Source of the DNA: Cristatella mucedo
Lineage: Eukaryota; Bryozoa; Phylactolaemata; Cristatellidae
Assembly (NCBI GenBank): GCA_009760855.2
Contig: WPIO01000040.1
Location: 3,072,501 to 3,136,500 of the forward strand
Direction of reading: 5' to 3'
DNA: 64,000 nucleotides
Each line of letters starts with the position of its first letter. Position 1 is the first letter of the stretch. Below, in pieces: positions 1 through 11,808 of this stretch. Made by a program: the position numbers and the translations under genes. The notes below the pieces were generated by a model. The model ran no database searches. It was given only the letters and a program-made list of their open reading frames with translations, and was not told the DNA's origin.

Positions 1-193
1 AACCAAAGTATCGATCGCAGCAGACGATGGAGCCCCACAGTGCGGCAGAGGAGGAGCAGTGCTCGACGTAGAAACCGCTGCTGCGTTACAAAGAATCCTG
101 CGCAAGGCTCACCCCTCTGCCGAGCACTGAGGCCTCAGCATCGAGGCAGCCTGGCGGGGCGCGCTGCAGCTGCATTGCTGGCCGGCTCCTCAC

Positions 194-276
194 CACGTGC
201 ACGGTTATGCTGTCGGGCGTTCGAGACACGAATTCGTAGCCCAGCGCCTTCATTCCTTCCACGATCGCCGCCTCGT
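194..276 (-). CDS. ATP8A: P4-ATPase exon: nucleotide-binding domain
   Basis: Acceptor ttgtag, donor GTG|GTGAGG. Reads [20 protein letters not shown], then PDSITVHV, the DEGALV...F--RTPDSV segment. The next exon was not recognised in bases 1-193 and is probably outside the window. Confidence 0.9.
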
Positions 277-3200
277 CTACAAACGATCAAGCAGCGCCGC
301 CGCGCCGGCCGCGTTGCCACGCTAGCTCCGAATGCTACGAGTCGCTCGACCTCCGACCTCGGCGGCCCGGCTGCCTAAGCCACGAGTGAACGCCTGCCCT
401 ACCACTATCGGTGTCGCCTACCGGGAGACGAAGCCTGGTACACGGTCTGCCCTGGCGTGCTTGTGTCGCATATGACAGTGTGGCAGATGCTCAGGAATAT
501 CAGGAGCGAGTGCAGAGATGCAGCGCAAGCCTAAAACGAACATCCGACGCCATCGGACGTCTCCGGAAGCTATTGCTTCCGCTGCAGAGAGAACGACGAC
601 CCTCGCCGCCGTCTCTCCCGGATGTCCCTCGATTTCTGGGACGGATTCGCCGGTTGCCGTACTCACGTGCTGCTGCTGCAGAAGTTTCGGCACGTCATCG
701 AGGTCGCACGAGCCACCCAGCCGCAGCCGGGCGTTCCGCAGCGGCGGCGGCGGCAGCTGCCCTGCCGCCTCCTTTTTGAGGCCAGTCACGCAGGCGTCCT
801 TCGGGGCCCTTGGGATCGAGCTGAGCGGTTAGGCGATGTCCTCACACCGAGTCAATGCAGAGCAGCGGCCGCTGAGGGTATCTCTCGTCGAGCAGCCGCC
901 GCCTAGCAGACGCTTCGACGGCGGCGGCGGGCGGCGCTCTGCAAGGATGGCGGCTGCATCGGCACAGCGCTTGCTTACCTCAGCTCGGTGGACAGGAACT
1001 CGATGCCTGCACAGCTTATCCCTTTGAATTCCATGAGGTTCCTTGTCAGAGTGCCCGTCTTGTCCGAGAAAATGTACTTGATCTATTTTTTTTCGTCGGC
1101 CGACGAGGATTCATGCAACGGAAAAGTCAAACTGCAGAAGGCTGCGAACAAATGATAAGAGAGGGGGTTGAGAGCGACCCACGTGACATTCCTCCTAAAA
1201 AAACTTCGAGGAGACAAACTTGAAGAATTCGTCTGCGATGCCGCAGGTCTGTTTCTCTGCCGAAACTCTATTCCCCCAACTTTCTCTCAAGACTTTGTAC
1301 GGCGGGAGATCGCGGAGGAGTTAATAGTATCGTCTACTTTCTAGCACGGCGAAACTTGGACGAAATCCTGGCCGGTGGCGTTACCCGACCTCAGCTAGCT
1401 AGACAAAAAACGGTCACTTCGTGCAAGCGCCAAATTCGCAAACTTGTAAGTACTGAAGCGAATTTGAATTTTCCTAAATAGATTATTAATAGACTACTAT
1501 TTTTTATATTTCTTTATATCTTATATTAATATATTATATTTTAAAATAATTTATAATGAATTATTAAAATGAGCTCGTACTGGGCTCCAGGCGTTAAGCA
1601 AAACATTTTAGAATTAATTGCCTCGTTGAACTACTGACCGAAAGAGGCAGCAGTTTACAAATGATTTCCACTTTAACGACGCCTCCCTCTAGCCGAGCTT
1701 ACTTCCTAAGTGACTGAAGCAGGTGACGACACTAGGACGACACTAGGCCTGCACACCGCACGGAGTCGCCGGAAGGCCGAGCGGGCGGCGCCGTGCCGGT
1801 GAAGCGTGTGCCGAAGAAGCGGACATAGAGGGCGCTCGAACCTGCCCCAGCTCCTCGTTCAGATTGCTGGTTCGAGCCAGCGCTGGCGTGTCGGTGACGC
1901 TGTAGTACATGTCCTTGTCCAGGTTAATGAGCAGGGCCTGCATGCTCTTGACGACCTCCAGCGTCACTTGCAAGCTGATCGGCACCAGGTTGTCGAACAG
2001 AAGTATGGAGCCGAGGAAATTGAGGAACAAATTGTTCGCTGAAGCGAGGAAAGCCGCCGGCGCTCGCCGACCCTGGCCGGAAGGAAGCAGCAGCGGCTGC
2101 TGCTACCGGCTGCTTCCGGTAGCACTTGCCAAGCACGACTCGTTGGCTAGCGATGCGGACGCCTCAGTAAAGCTGTAGTAAAATTGTCTGGACGCTCGCA
2201 GAGACGACTGCTCACGAGGCTCAATGCTAAGCCCTGACTAGTCAGTGGCATTTTTGGTCGGGTCAATACTCCAGTTCAGGATTGAATGAGTTTTGCCTTT
2301 TGGGCACCACTCCTGCACCCCCTCCCCCTTCCCCGAAGGGCAGGCATCGAGTATCCCCCTGCAGACTGATTTGTAGGACTACCTCCAAGACTCCAGCATT
2401 AACTCACACTCACAGCCGATCCAGTCACAGACGATTCAGTCACAGCCGATTCAGTCACACCAGCGATCGTCGACGACTCGGCAAGTGTCTTCAATTCGCA
2501 TTCTCAAAACGAGCACCTCCCAAAAGTTTCCCACGCTCCGGCGCCGGTGGCGTACAGCAGCGTCTGCACACTTGGCCTTGCCCTTCGCCCCGAACGTCGG
2601 CACCGAGAGCTGAAACCGAGGCTGCTTCTCACACGTTGCCGCGCGTCAGTGCCTCCAGAGTCCGGCGGAAACCGCCTCCGCCGTAGCATTCCTAGTGCGC
2701 CAAGCGCAGCAGCCATACGAGAAACGCTTACGCAGAGAGACGAGGCACCGAAGCACTCACTGTCTCTGCTCAGATACCAGTGGCTGCTCTCGTTGCGAAC
2801 GGACCAGATCTCGCCTGCCACTAGCATGAAAAGTGCGAGGAACACGAGCATCCCGAACAGGCAGAGAATCTGTGAAAGATAAAAAAAAAAAATATGAACG
2901 ACGGTCTGCTCCACCCGAGCTGTTTCGGCAGCCGGGCGAGGGAGCGGGCGGCCTTTTGCTGCACGCGCAGCAGCAGCAGCGGCGGCGGCGGCACCTGCTT
3001 GTTGGTGGCCATCTCGACGTGAGACCGCTTCAGTGGCGTCTGCACCATGTTGAGCATCACCTTGCTCTCGGGGCCCGTGTAAATCACGAGCCCGTACAAC
3101 CAGCTGGTGTTCCGGACTGCGCTTCCTCGCTGAATCATGTTGTTCGCGTCCACCGGCGTCGAGCTTCAAGCGACAAGAAGAATCGCAAAACCTTAAAAGC

Positions 3201-3514
3201 GTCTGCTTCTGACGCGGCGGCGGCGGCAGCGGCCGTAGCTTCTCTTGAGAGGTCAAAGGCGGCCGCGGCAGCTCAATACGACCGACCGACCGACCGAGCT
3301 CGCTCCCACCCGACCGGAATGGGAGCTCGCAAAAAAGCGCACGCCGGCCAGCACGGTTTGACTTCGAAGTGTGTGCACTCGCTAGCTTTAGCTGTAACAT
3401 TTAGAGCTAACACTTGAGCGGTAACACTTTAACACCCGCCAGCTGGCGACTTCAGTGAGCTCTCAGCTGGTTGCATGCAAGCTCCCGTTCGTCGGCGCTA
3501 AGGCTAACCAAGCT

Positions 3515-3550
<36 letters not shown>

Positions 3551-6500
3551 GTATTAATAATGCATTTGCATAGTGTCCGTTTTTCGACACTATGGCTTTT
3601 TTCGGCAAACCAGGCTTTTGCTGAAGCCTTGAAACCCCTAACGAAAGCCAGGCTGACCTCCAAGGTAGTGAACCATGAATCTTAGGAGGGGGCTTAACCC
3701 GGCTTAAGAATAAGTGACTATGCAGCGGCTCTGGATGCTTTTAGGTGGGGCAGATTTGAGTTGTTTCTCAAAGATTGGCTTTCATATTTTTTGCAGAGAT
3801 GGGGCTCTGAAGGTGGCCAGTGTTACAGGCGTTTTTCCTCGAGCGCTCTTCGTTGATTATTAGAGGACATACTGCTACTAAAAGGGAGGGGGGGTGATGT
3901 TTTTAGAGCTGCAAAGTAGGCAACCCATTTTAGACTGGTATAAAGTCGCCTACCTTGACACATTCCTTTTGTGCCATCATAGGCTCTGCCTTGCGGATTT
4001 CTCTTAATCATAATAACACACTTGATAAAGCACCCTCAGAGAACTTAATCTCGTTAGTAATAATAATAATAATAATGCACTTGATAAAGCGCCCTAAGAG
4101 AACTCAATCTCTTTCTAGGCGCTATACATTTGCTGTAAAGGGAAATGCAATTGAATGGTGAGTAATATCATGCTTTATAATCAACATGAATAACATGGTT
4201 AGGGGTGACATGCACAAGGTCAGCATGCAAGTGTGGTTAGTGGCAGCATGCACAGTGTCAGCACACATAAGCACGTGAAGGACGAATCACAGAGACCCAC
4301 TAAATGCTGTCATAAATAGGTGCGTTTTTAAGTTCTTTTTAAATGTGGTCAAGTCAGAGGATGCTCTGATGCAAGTCGAGTGGGAGTTCCAGGCTTTGGG
4401 AGCATACAAATTAAATGCACGTTTCTCTAAAGGATTTTAGGTTTGTACGAGGTATTGGTAAACTGCTGGATTCCGAAAAGCGTGGGGTACGATGCTTGGC
4501 CTGGTGGGGATGTAGATCTGAGAGATAGGCTGGAGCCAAAGAATGAAATGACCTAAAAGTGAGCGACAAAACCTTGAAGTCAGTCCGCTGTTTGACTGGT
4601 AACCAGTGCAGGTCGGCGATAAGTGGTGTAATGTGGCAGCTGCGACGCTCACGACAGACAAGCCTAGCTGTGGAGTTTTGCACCGGCTGCAATCGCCTGA
4701 TCGCACATGCCGGTAGGCCAGTAAGCAGTGAGCTGCAGAAGTCGAGACGGGATGTCACGAATACTTGGACCAACTTAGATGTGGTATCCTTATCTAAACA
4801 AGCCCGAATTTTAGCAATGTTATGAAGCTGAAAATAAGCAGATTTGACTGTGGAGCTGATATGGTCGTCTAACGAGAGGTCGCTTTGGATAATGACACCT
4901 AGATTTCGAGCTGATTCAACAGGAGATGTGATGGCAGAGCCAATTTTGAGCGGCAGCCTTTGGAATTTCTGAATCACACTGGATTTGCCCATAACTAGTA
5001 AGTTAGTTTTATCATCGTTTAGTTTTAGAAAATTTGCTGCCATTCATGTGCGGATATCAGCAATACATGCAGCAAGTGAGTTGAGAGAATTTAAGGTGCT
5101 CGAAGGCTGGGAGGGATCAAAGCAAAGGTACAACTGAGTGTCATCCACATAGAAGGGAAAGCCTAGATTTTGCTTGGCAATCACATCAGCAAGAGGGAGA
5201 GTATAAACCGTGAGAAAAACCGGACCCTGCACGGAGCCCTGAGGTACCCCATATTTCAGAGGTACCTCAGATGATCTTTGTCCATTCACGAAAATACTGT
5301 GGAGTCTCCCACTGAGATAGGACCTGAACCATTGCAGAGCAGTGCCAGTGATGCCCCGGCGAGATGGGAGGCGCTCTAGAAGAACTTTGTGATCGATAGT
5401 ATCAAAAACTGCCTGCCGAAAGATCGAGCAAAACAAGCAGAGACACTCTACCTATGTCTGCATTCCTAAGTAGGTCGTTGTATACCCGAAGCAATGCTGA
5501 CTCTGTTGAGTGATTAGCTCTAAAGCCAGACTGGAACTTACTAGCAAGGTTTGAAGTTTCGATATATGAGTTTAGCTGGTCTGCCACGACCAGTTCCTGT
5601 GTCTTTGATAGGAATGGTAGAAGGGAGACTGGGCGGTAGTTGCTCAAGTTCTCTTAGTCTTGTGTCGCTTTCTTGAGAAGTGGCCTGACTACAGCTTTTT
5701 GAAAGGTGCTGGGACATGACCTGAGGCTAATGACATATTAATGATGTGAGTTATGCATGGCAGCAGCAGATCAATGCAACGTAGGAACAGGACAGTGGGA
5801 ATAGGATCCAATGGACTCGTTCTAGGCACTTTACATTTGCTGCAAAGGAAACGCAATTAAATGAATTATATAATGATGAGTGGTATATTGCTTGATAAGC
5901 AACACGAATAACATGGTTAGGGCTGACATTTACAGGGTCAGTATGCAAGTATGGTTAGTGGCAGCATGCACAGTGTCAGCACACATAGCACATGAAGGAC
6001 GAATCACAGGGATCCACTAAATGCTGTCCTAAATAGGTGCGTTTTTAAATTCTTTTTAAATGTGGTCAGGTCAGGGGATGTTCTGACGCAGGTCGGGAGG
6101 CAGTTCCAGGCTTTGAGAGCATACGAACTAAATGCACGGTCCCTAAAGGATTTGAGGTTTGTACGAGGTATAGGTAAACAGTTAGATTCCGAAAAGCGGG
6201 TGGTACGATGCTTGGCCTGGTGGGGGAGTAGATCTGATACATAGACTGGAGCCAAAGAATGGAGGGAGCTAAAAGTGAGCGACAAAACCTTGAAGTCAAT
6301 CCGCTGCTTGAATGGTAGCCAGTGCAGGTCAGCGAGAAGTGGAGTGATGTGGAAATTGCGCCTCTCACGACAGACAAGCTTAGCTTCGGAGTTTTGCTGC
6401 AGCCGTAAGTGCCTAATTTCGCATGTCGGTAGGCTCTTTATTTCGTCGGGGGCGGGGCACCTTGCCAGAAAACCTAAATTAAACACTTAAAATAAAAATA

Positions 6501-6651
6501 ATAGTAGAAGTAAGAAGACTTAAGATGATTTAGTGGTTTTCTGAACAGATTTCAATGAAGAGACGTTGACATCGCATAGCGCCTAAGGATGCTTGATCAG
6601 CTGACCTTTACTTTAACACCCGGGTCTTAACACAAAAGTCTCTCTCTCGCT

Positions 6652-6727
<76 letters not shown>

Positions 6728-7530
6728 TTCTCTCTCTCTCCCTTTCTCTCTCGCTCTCTCCACCACCTAGGTAAAAGGGTGCGAGTTCTGCAGTGGTCAA
6801 TAGAGGATTGCTGACTGTAAGCGGTGGTGATAGCCGTTAAGGCTCTTCTGTAGCTAATGTAAATAAGGCTGTTGAGTCAGACAACCTTTACGTTTATTTC
6901 TTTTTGATTCTCGAGCTTGCAGAAGCAGTCAAACTCTATAAGGACTCGCAACTCTGGAATGATTCGAAGGTCCCACACTCGCCAGCAGAAGCCACAGCTG
7001 GTCGCACGAGGCAAAGTGCGCCCAAGTCGAGCACCGAACTTCCGGTACGTGGCTTCCGGTGCCGACGCTCGCTCACCTCATCTCACCGCGGAGCTGCACG
7101 ACGCCGGAGAACTCGTAAAGGAACCTGTTTGGAGGTTCGCATTCCACAAGTCCTCGAAGGCCACTCAGACTCTCGGGCGTCGGCCGGAAGCTCTTGGGCA
7201 TCGCAAGGCCCTGGAAACGAGGCTGCGCTTAGTGCGCCCGTAGCAACGCGCGGGAGTGCGAGAGCTACGCGGGACACAGCGCTCACAGAGAGAGCCGCCT
7301 GACCCTCACAAAATTCCTTTGCAAACATACACACTGGTGGTTCAATTTGGTTAGTGTGTAAAAATAAAAGTTCCCGATGCTATCTAGGTTCGCGAGCACT
7401 ACTGTGCGAGGCGGATTGCTTGTGGTCACTGCGTCTTCATTGCCTCTCCCTTATTTGTATACTCCACGCTTTGGGGTGTCAAAGTCTGTATGGCACTCGG
7501 TCTACATCCGTACCCAGGATCACCAACACC

Positions 7531-7592
<62 letters not shown>

Positions 7593-7750
7593 CACTCACT
7601 CAATTTCTCTGTCTGTCCATCTCTCTATCCCCTTCCATCTCTGTCTCTGTCTCTCTCTGTCTCTGTGTCTATCTCTGTCTCTCCTTTCTCTGTGTCTGTC
7701 TTTTCCCTCTGTCTCTGTCTCACTCTGTCTCTCCCTCTGTCTCTGTCTCT

Positions 7751-7830
<80 letters not shown>

Positions 7831-7997
7831 CACTCACTCAATTTCTCTGTCTGTCCATCTCTCTATCTCCTTCCATCTCTGTCTGTCTCTCTGTCTCTGT
7901 CTCTCTCTCTGTCTCTGTGTCTATCTCTGTCTCTCTTTTCTCTGTGTCTGTCTTTTCTCTCTGTCTCTGTCTCTGTCTCTGTCTGTCTCTGTCTCTC

Positions 7998-8074
<77 letters not shown>

Positions 8075-8806
8075 CTCTGTCTCATTCTCTCTTTCCGTCT
8101 CTCTCTCCTTCTCTCCTCTTCCTTGCTCTCCCTCTCGGCTGCCACCCGATCGTACAGCGTGTAAAGCATCACCCGAAACCGAACTCGCTATGACGTGAAC
8201 GACGCTGTGTGGCAATCTCACAAAATGACATTTAAAAACGCACTGAGACTGCCTCGAAAAACGGCGGGCGCGCCTGCAGAGCGGCGGCTGAGTGATTTGG
8301 CCGCCTTCACCTTCACCTTGCGGATCTTAAGATTCGTCTCTCCGTCGAGGTTCGACGTTTCTATGTAGCACAGCGATTGCGGCTCGGACGTGCTGAGAAC
8401 GAGTAGGTCGGCCGGAACTCGCTCTCGGTTGCCGATCTTGACTATGTCGCCCACGCACAGCTCCTGCCACCAAACTTTGCACCACGCCGACTCGCGAAGC
8501 ACGGACACGCCGAGGTGATTCACTTGCATGTCGGCCCGGTGTCTCTTCTGCGTTCAAACGGCGAGTTGGGGTCGTCACGGCCGAGCAAGTGGCGGGCGGC
8601 CGTCTCAGCAGCGGCAGCCCACCAGAGCCTTCGCAAGCGGACGCCACGCTGCAGCTGCTGCTGCTGCTGCAGCCGCCGCTGCTGCTTTGCCGGCATGGGT
8701 GCCTTACCACGTCCTCAACGGCTTCCTTTATGGCCGACAGAAGCAGTATGCACACGAACGGTATCAGCGTGGTCCAGCGCCCGCTCGGAGAGACACCCGG
8801 CAGCTG
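194..8806 (-). CDS. ATP8A: P4-ATPase (ATP8A/Drs2-like phospholipid flippase), internal exons; partial at both ends
   Basis: P4-ATPases flip aminophospholipids to the cytosolic leaflet of Golgi, endosomal and plasma membranes, usually with a CDC50 partner. Exons in transcript order: 8806-8708, 8547-8317, 7210-7077, 3163-2995, 2869-2761, 2038-1842, 1082-979, 820-667, 530-422, 276-194. All junctions use GT-AG and keep phase, giving 463 open codons. Visible in order: end of M1-M2 ([11 protein letters not shown]), actuator domain with the DGET loop ([16 protein letters not shown]), M3, M4 with PISL, the phosphorylation site DKTGTLT, then the nucleotide-binding domain start ([18 protein letters not shown]). 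The actuator and M4 regions resemble ATP8[11 protein letters not shown] also recalls Drs2. The N-terminal exons (M1, with the FLFIALL-type motif) were not found between 8807 and 14563, and the C-terminal two-thirds lies left of base 194. The large intron 3164-7076 holds two LINE fragments. The family is certain; the choice between ATP8A1 and ATP8A2 type is open. Confidence 0.93.
422..530 (-). CDS. ATP8A: P4-ATPase exon: CHT motif, start of N-domain
   Basis: Acceptor gttttag, donor CCCG|GTAGGC. Encodes [17 protein letters not shown] and TVYQASSP, equivalent to FLTMLAVCHTVVPE and YQAASPDE of the family; the split codon gives the D of SPDE. Confidence 0.9.
667..820 (-). CDS. ATP8A: P4-ATPase exon: variable linker after the phosphorylation site
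   Basis: Acceptor cgctcag, donor CAC|GTGAGT. Phase matches both neighbours. Reads [12 protein letters not shown], a Pro/Arg-rich stretch, then [11 protein letters not shown], in the position of the DD-LL-NL segment of ATP8A. Supported by splice phase more than by similarity. Confidence 0.8.
979..1082 (-). CDS. ATP8A: P4-ATPase exon: catalytic phosphorylation site
   Basis: T-rich acceptor, donor AG|GTAAGC. Encodes [20 protein letters not shown]; the D of DKTGT is the transiently phosphorylated aspartate. Ends in phase 2. Confidence 0.95.
1842..2038 (-). CDS. ATP8A: P4-ATPase exon: M4 with PISL motif
   Basis: Acceptor gcttcag; donor CAG|GTTCGA, which is GT but otherwise weak. Encodes [20 protein letters not shown], then [13 protein letters not shown] and [15 protein letters not shown] is the substrate-path motif replacing PEGL of cation pumps. 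Confidence 0.94.
2761..2869 (-). CDS. ATP8A: P4-ATPase exon: membrane segment M3
   Basis: Preceded by a T-rich tract and ttcacag; donor GACA|GTGAGT. Encodes a hydrophobic helix starting [14 protein letters not shown], then GEIWSVRN and SSHWYLSRD, as in ATP8A M3 and its lumenal loop. Confidence 0.93.
2995..3163 (-). CDS. ATP8A: P4-ATPase exon: RG-x-LRNT segment before M3
   Basis: Acceptor cttgaag, donor CAG|GTGCCG. Encodes [20 protein letters not shown], then [12 protein letters not shown] and VEMATNKQ, the conserved stretch leading into M3. The incoming AG plus C completes a serine codon. Confidence 0.92.
3517..3549 (+). repeat. (TAA)n microsatellite
   Basis: About 11 TAA units in the P4-ATPase intron. 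Confidence 0.95.
4012..5720 (-). mobile_element. LINE (CR1/L2-like), 5'-truncated, broken RT
   Basis: Minus-strand reading gives [19 protein letters not shown], then [28 protein letters not shown], the catalytic YVDDTQLYL and the C-terminal [19 protein letters not shown]. There is a frameshift near 5402-5436 and an in-frame stop at 5044-5046 where relatives have Trp. No endonuclease region is present. The 3' end, at the left, is duplicated: two copies of the GCGCC...GGCGC tail separated by an (AAT)n run (4017-4052 and 4078-4130). It lies in an intron of the P4-ATPase in the same orientation. Assignment to CR1/L2-like is from motif style only. Confidence 0.9.
5818..6490 (-). mobile_element. 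LINE 3' fragment, same family
   Basis: Carries the C-terminal RT part ([20 protein letters not shown] to [13 protein letters not shown]) and the 3' UTR, ending at 5818 with the conserved tail start. 5'-truncated, directly adjoining the preceding copy. Confidence 0.88.
6642..6760 (+). repeat. (CT)n microsatellite
   Basis: About 115 bases of CT with scattered interruptions, in the P4-ATPase intron. Confidence 0.95.
6775..6890 (+). mobile_element. tRNA-derived SINE, family B, 3' part
   Basis: Shares GCGGTGGTGATAGCCGTTAA, GGCTCTTCTGT and AGGCTGTTGAGTCA with the fuller copy at 54207-54374. The tRNA head is missing. Confidence 0.7.
7077..7210 (-). CDS. ATP8A: P4-ATPase exon: second half of actuator domain
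   Basis: Acceptor tttccag, donor ATGAG|GTGAGC, 134 bases. Reads [10 protein letters not shown], then [19 protein letters not shown], matching the ECE-PN--LY-F segment of ATP8A proteins. The end was placed at 7077 because it gives phase 2, which the next exon needs; an earlier GTGAGA donor breaks phase. Confidence 0.9.
7533..8128 (+). repeat. Duplicated (CT)n / CTGT array
   Basis: Two blocks, each a pure CT run followed by GGCACTCACTCAATTTCTCT and a CTGTCTCT-type irregular stretch (7590-7760 and 7828-8000). Separation is about 238 bases: a tandem duplication of a whole structured pyrimidine block. Confidence 0.9.
8317..8547 (-). CDS. ATP8A: P4-ATPase exon: first half of actuator domain
   Basis: Acceptor cgcag, donor AAG|GTGAAG, 77 codons. 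Starts KRHRAD, contains [19 protein letters not shown] and the DGET dephosphorylation loop, and ends NLKIRK. An in-frame alternative donor lies 6 bases further on, at the repeated gtgaag. Confidence 0.93.
8708..8806 (-). CDS. ATP8A: P4-ATPase exon: membrane segment M2
   Basis: Follows a ttgcag acceptor and ends at donor GTG|GTAAGG. Its 33 codons begin [11 protein letters not shown] and end KEAVEDV, the lumenal loop, M2 and cytosolic start of class-1 flippases. Phase 0 at both ends. Confidence 0.93.
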
Positions 8807-9767
8807 CTGCAAGCGAGGCGGCAGCGAAAAGCGGTCAGCGAGCATTCCGTACGGGGCTTCACAGGCAGCGCAGGCAAACAGGCTAGCGCTGGCTTCACAG
8901 GCCGCTCCGTAAACGAACGACGGCCGCGCAGCACGACGCCTCGCCTCCCGCCGAGAAGGCGCAGCGCGGGCCAATGTCCGAGCATCGTCGTCCGAAGCTC
9001 GCTCATACGACCTGCCAGGCGGCGTCGCACACTCGTCGGTGACGACAGCGACTCGTCGGTGACGCCGGCGGAAGTCTCGCGTGCGGAAGCGTCGGATCGC
9101 GCGGCTCAGCGAAAGGAAGCAAGAAAGAGAAAGAGAAAGGAAGCTGTCTCTTACTTGCATCGTCGGCTGTGACTAAGCATTCGTCGCAGCCGACTCGGCA
9201 CGTTCTCCGAGCCTCGGTTCGTATCAGCATCGAGGCGACACAGCGACCGGTCGGACGTGACCCGGACGTTGGGGGAGGGCGGGCAGTATTGCGTGAGTGC
9301 GTAAGCAGTGGCGGCAAAAACCGTTTGAGGAGACCGTTCACAATTCGTGTGAAGCAAGCGCCACTGTGGGCGTGTCATTGCCGTCACGTGGTTCCACCCC
9401 CCCCCAGCCGACGTTCTGTCCACCCAACGGGAAGGCTCCTTGCCGGCACATTCCTTGCCGCGAAATTCACTTTCTGCCTGTGCGTCGGGCCTGCACGCGC
9501 GCTATCCACTCTCTTCTCTCTCTTAACACCTCGTGCTCCGGAGCAGCGAGCACAAAGGCTGGTGTATCATATAATACAGCCATCGTCGACAACGCCACGA
9601 CTCGCTTGTGGGGGCTTCACTCTTCGTCGAGCCACCATCGCGAGCCTGCGAGCCCCTACACCACAACGACTCTTAGCAGGCTAACGTCAGCTGACTAGGT
9701 CAGCTGACGTGGCCGAGTCGATCGATGGCCTGCGGCCAGCCATTGCTCGAAGCTGCTGCTCGCTTTG

Positions 9768-9912
9768 TCCTGAGGTTAAGGTGCTCGCCCCGACCAAGGT
9801 CAAGGTGAATGTATTTGCCCGCCGTGGCCGTGGGCTCGAGCCCTGTGGCGCATGTGAAGGGCTTAAAAGAGATTAAGTTCTCTTAGCGAGTAATGCAAAG
9901 GAATTATATATT
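9768..9912 (+). mobile_element. tRNA-derived SINE, family A
   Basis: A box remnant GAGGTTAAGGTGCTCGCC, B box GTGGGCTCGAGCCC, then the 3' tail GATTAAGTTCTCTTAGCGAG shared with the LINE. Confidence 0.75.
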
Positions 9913-10265
9913 TTCTTTGTTCAGGTGGCCATCGAATGTTTTTGCTGACAGTCTGTCTCTAGTGTAGCAGCTAAGCATTCGTGGGCTTTGGAGTTGCTTA
10001 GCGGCAGATTTTCGGGTTCACTCGATTAGGCTGACAGCACTGTCGACTACCTTGGTAAGAAGCATCGTGCCTTGATGCTTGCAAAAAATTCTCGCCGCAT
10101 CCTGGATGTGGGCAAGGCGATTCGAGAGTTCGCTCGTTCGTTTTCAAATTCATTCATTCGGTACTCATAAGGAGCCGGTACAGCTGTAAGGGCATGCTTA
10201 AAGCACATGCATGCCTGCAGTTTGGACACGAATGGCAGCTGTGCAGTTTTTTCTTATATTATTCT

Positions 10266-10395
10266 AAAAATAAGGCTATCATTACTGCTTGCAGTTTGCA
10301 ATAAAGGATCGCCCAGCTGCAGGATTTGAACCCACGAACTCGGTCGTGAAGAGTGAGCACCATACCTCCTCCTGCGCTTTCACGGCGCTTAGACA
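10266..10395 (-). mobile_element. tRNA-derived SINE, family B
   Basis: On the plus strand GGATTTGAACCCACGAACTC is an inverted B box and CGGTCGTGAAGAGTGAGC follows, matching the copy at 60471-60634. Confidence 0.72.
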
Positions 10396-10770
10396 TTAGC
10401 CTCGTTGCTTGGCAATACGCACCTGAAGTATTATCATGAACGTGAAGAATATGTTATTATACTTTCTGTACTGTTCCCAGAGAAATTTAGGCACGAACGA
10501 GAATGCAGAATACTTCCTCGTGCTACAACGAAAGACGGCAACGGTTCAGTTAGTATGCAGTGTTCCGAAGCACTGCTGTAGCAACGAATTCCATAGATTC
10601 GGCAGGAAGTAGAAGCTGCGACTGCTTTGTTCGGTGCCCTTTCGCGTTCTCATCACCTCGAAATAAAACAAGCTGTCTGCCGTTTAATATTAGGGCAGCG
10701 TTACTCAAAGCCAAAGCACGATTTGTCCTTTTGTGGCTAAGTTCGGCTATCGAATGCCTAGTTATAGGGT

Positions 10771-10772
10771 AA

Positions 10773-10808
<36 letters not shown>

Positions 10809-10812
10809 TTGT
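10771..10812 (+). repeat. (TA)n(TG)n microsatellite
   Basis: TA units passing into TG units; followed by irregular TGTG/TATA sequence to 10870. Confidence 0.9.
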
Positions 10813-10849
10813 GTATGTGTGCATATATTTTATATGTGCCTGTGTATAT

Positions 10850-11003
10850 AAATGTATCTACACATGTATATCTTTTTCAAGCATGATTTTACTTACTATT
10901 CTATTGTGTATCACTTCGCAGCAAATGTAAAGCGCCTAGAAAGAGATTAAGTTCTCTGAGGGCGCTTTATCAAGTGCAATATTATTATTATTATTATTAT
11001 ATC
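10850..11003 (+). mobile_element. LINE 3' tail
   Basis: Last about 150 bases of the LINE 3' UTR, with tail AAAGCGCCTAGAAAGAGATT and GAGGGCGCTTTATCAAGTGC, ending in (ATT)n. Preceded by a (TA)n(TG)n microsatellite. Confidence 0.8.
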
Positions 11004-11808
11004 TGTATATACACACACACACAGAGGATTTATCAGCAGGATGACGAAAGAACTCCTTAGTGACCCCGACGATCAACACCGACCGGTAGCCACAAGCGTG
11101 CCAGAAATTCATCGGGTCCAGTTCTGAGCTCAAAGTGAGCAAAGCTCAAGCAACTAAAAAAAAGGGAATAACTACTACTTAGTGCTGCAGCTTCCGGTCT
11201 TTCTGGCGAAACAAAGCAATGTACCGACTAGCGCCATGCCCCACAGCACGCCCCTCGAAGCAAAAGCAAGTGCTCCCTCTGTAGCGGTGCGGGATAGATA
11301 GCCAGCAGCAAGCTTTGCCCCTACTCGAAAATGAGGTTCAGGCGCTGTCGTAATACGCGCCTGAACCCCAGATTGCACACCAACGCGAGGAGGGTCACGA
11401 GAGAGGCACCAGGGAGGACTCATAGCACTCAGCTGGCAACGTTAGAAATCTTTAGGTACGACTCAAGCCATAGACTAGAAGGCATCTGCTTCCAGATGCT
11501 CATAACTCAGATGTCGTGTGGGCGCACGATCGGCACTCATACGTCCGCTCGTAACGGCCACCTTCTTTTGCATCCAGCTGGAATAACTGTCGGCTTGAAG
11601 CTGAAGCTGTGTTCACACGACACGTCATTTTTGTGACCATCCTTCCAACTGTGACAGTTTATCGTAAAAATCATGAATAGAGTTCACACCAGCCAGAGAC
11701 CCCTCTCTCTGGCCAGAGCAGCTGGGGCAGTTGTCCCCCCCCCCCGAACGTCCGGCACCCACTGCAGGCCGAGGGGCCGCGAGGCTTTCGACCCGGCGAC
11801 GGACGGAT

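Noticed and set aside
4411-5647. Functional reverse transcriptase gene
   Set aside because: Frameshift, an in-frame stop and missing endonuclease show a dead 5'-truncated LINE copy.
7354-8198. Three overlapping open frames of 220-280 codons made of Ser-Leu repeats, with Arg-Glu repeats on the other strand
   Set aside because: Pure products of the (CT)n/(GA)n tract, which has no stop codons in most frames. The same applies to frames over 18166-18520, 33894-35089, 38804-40121 and 43537-43995.
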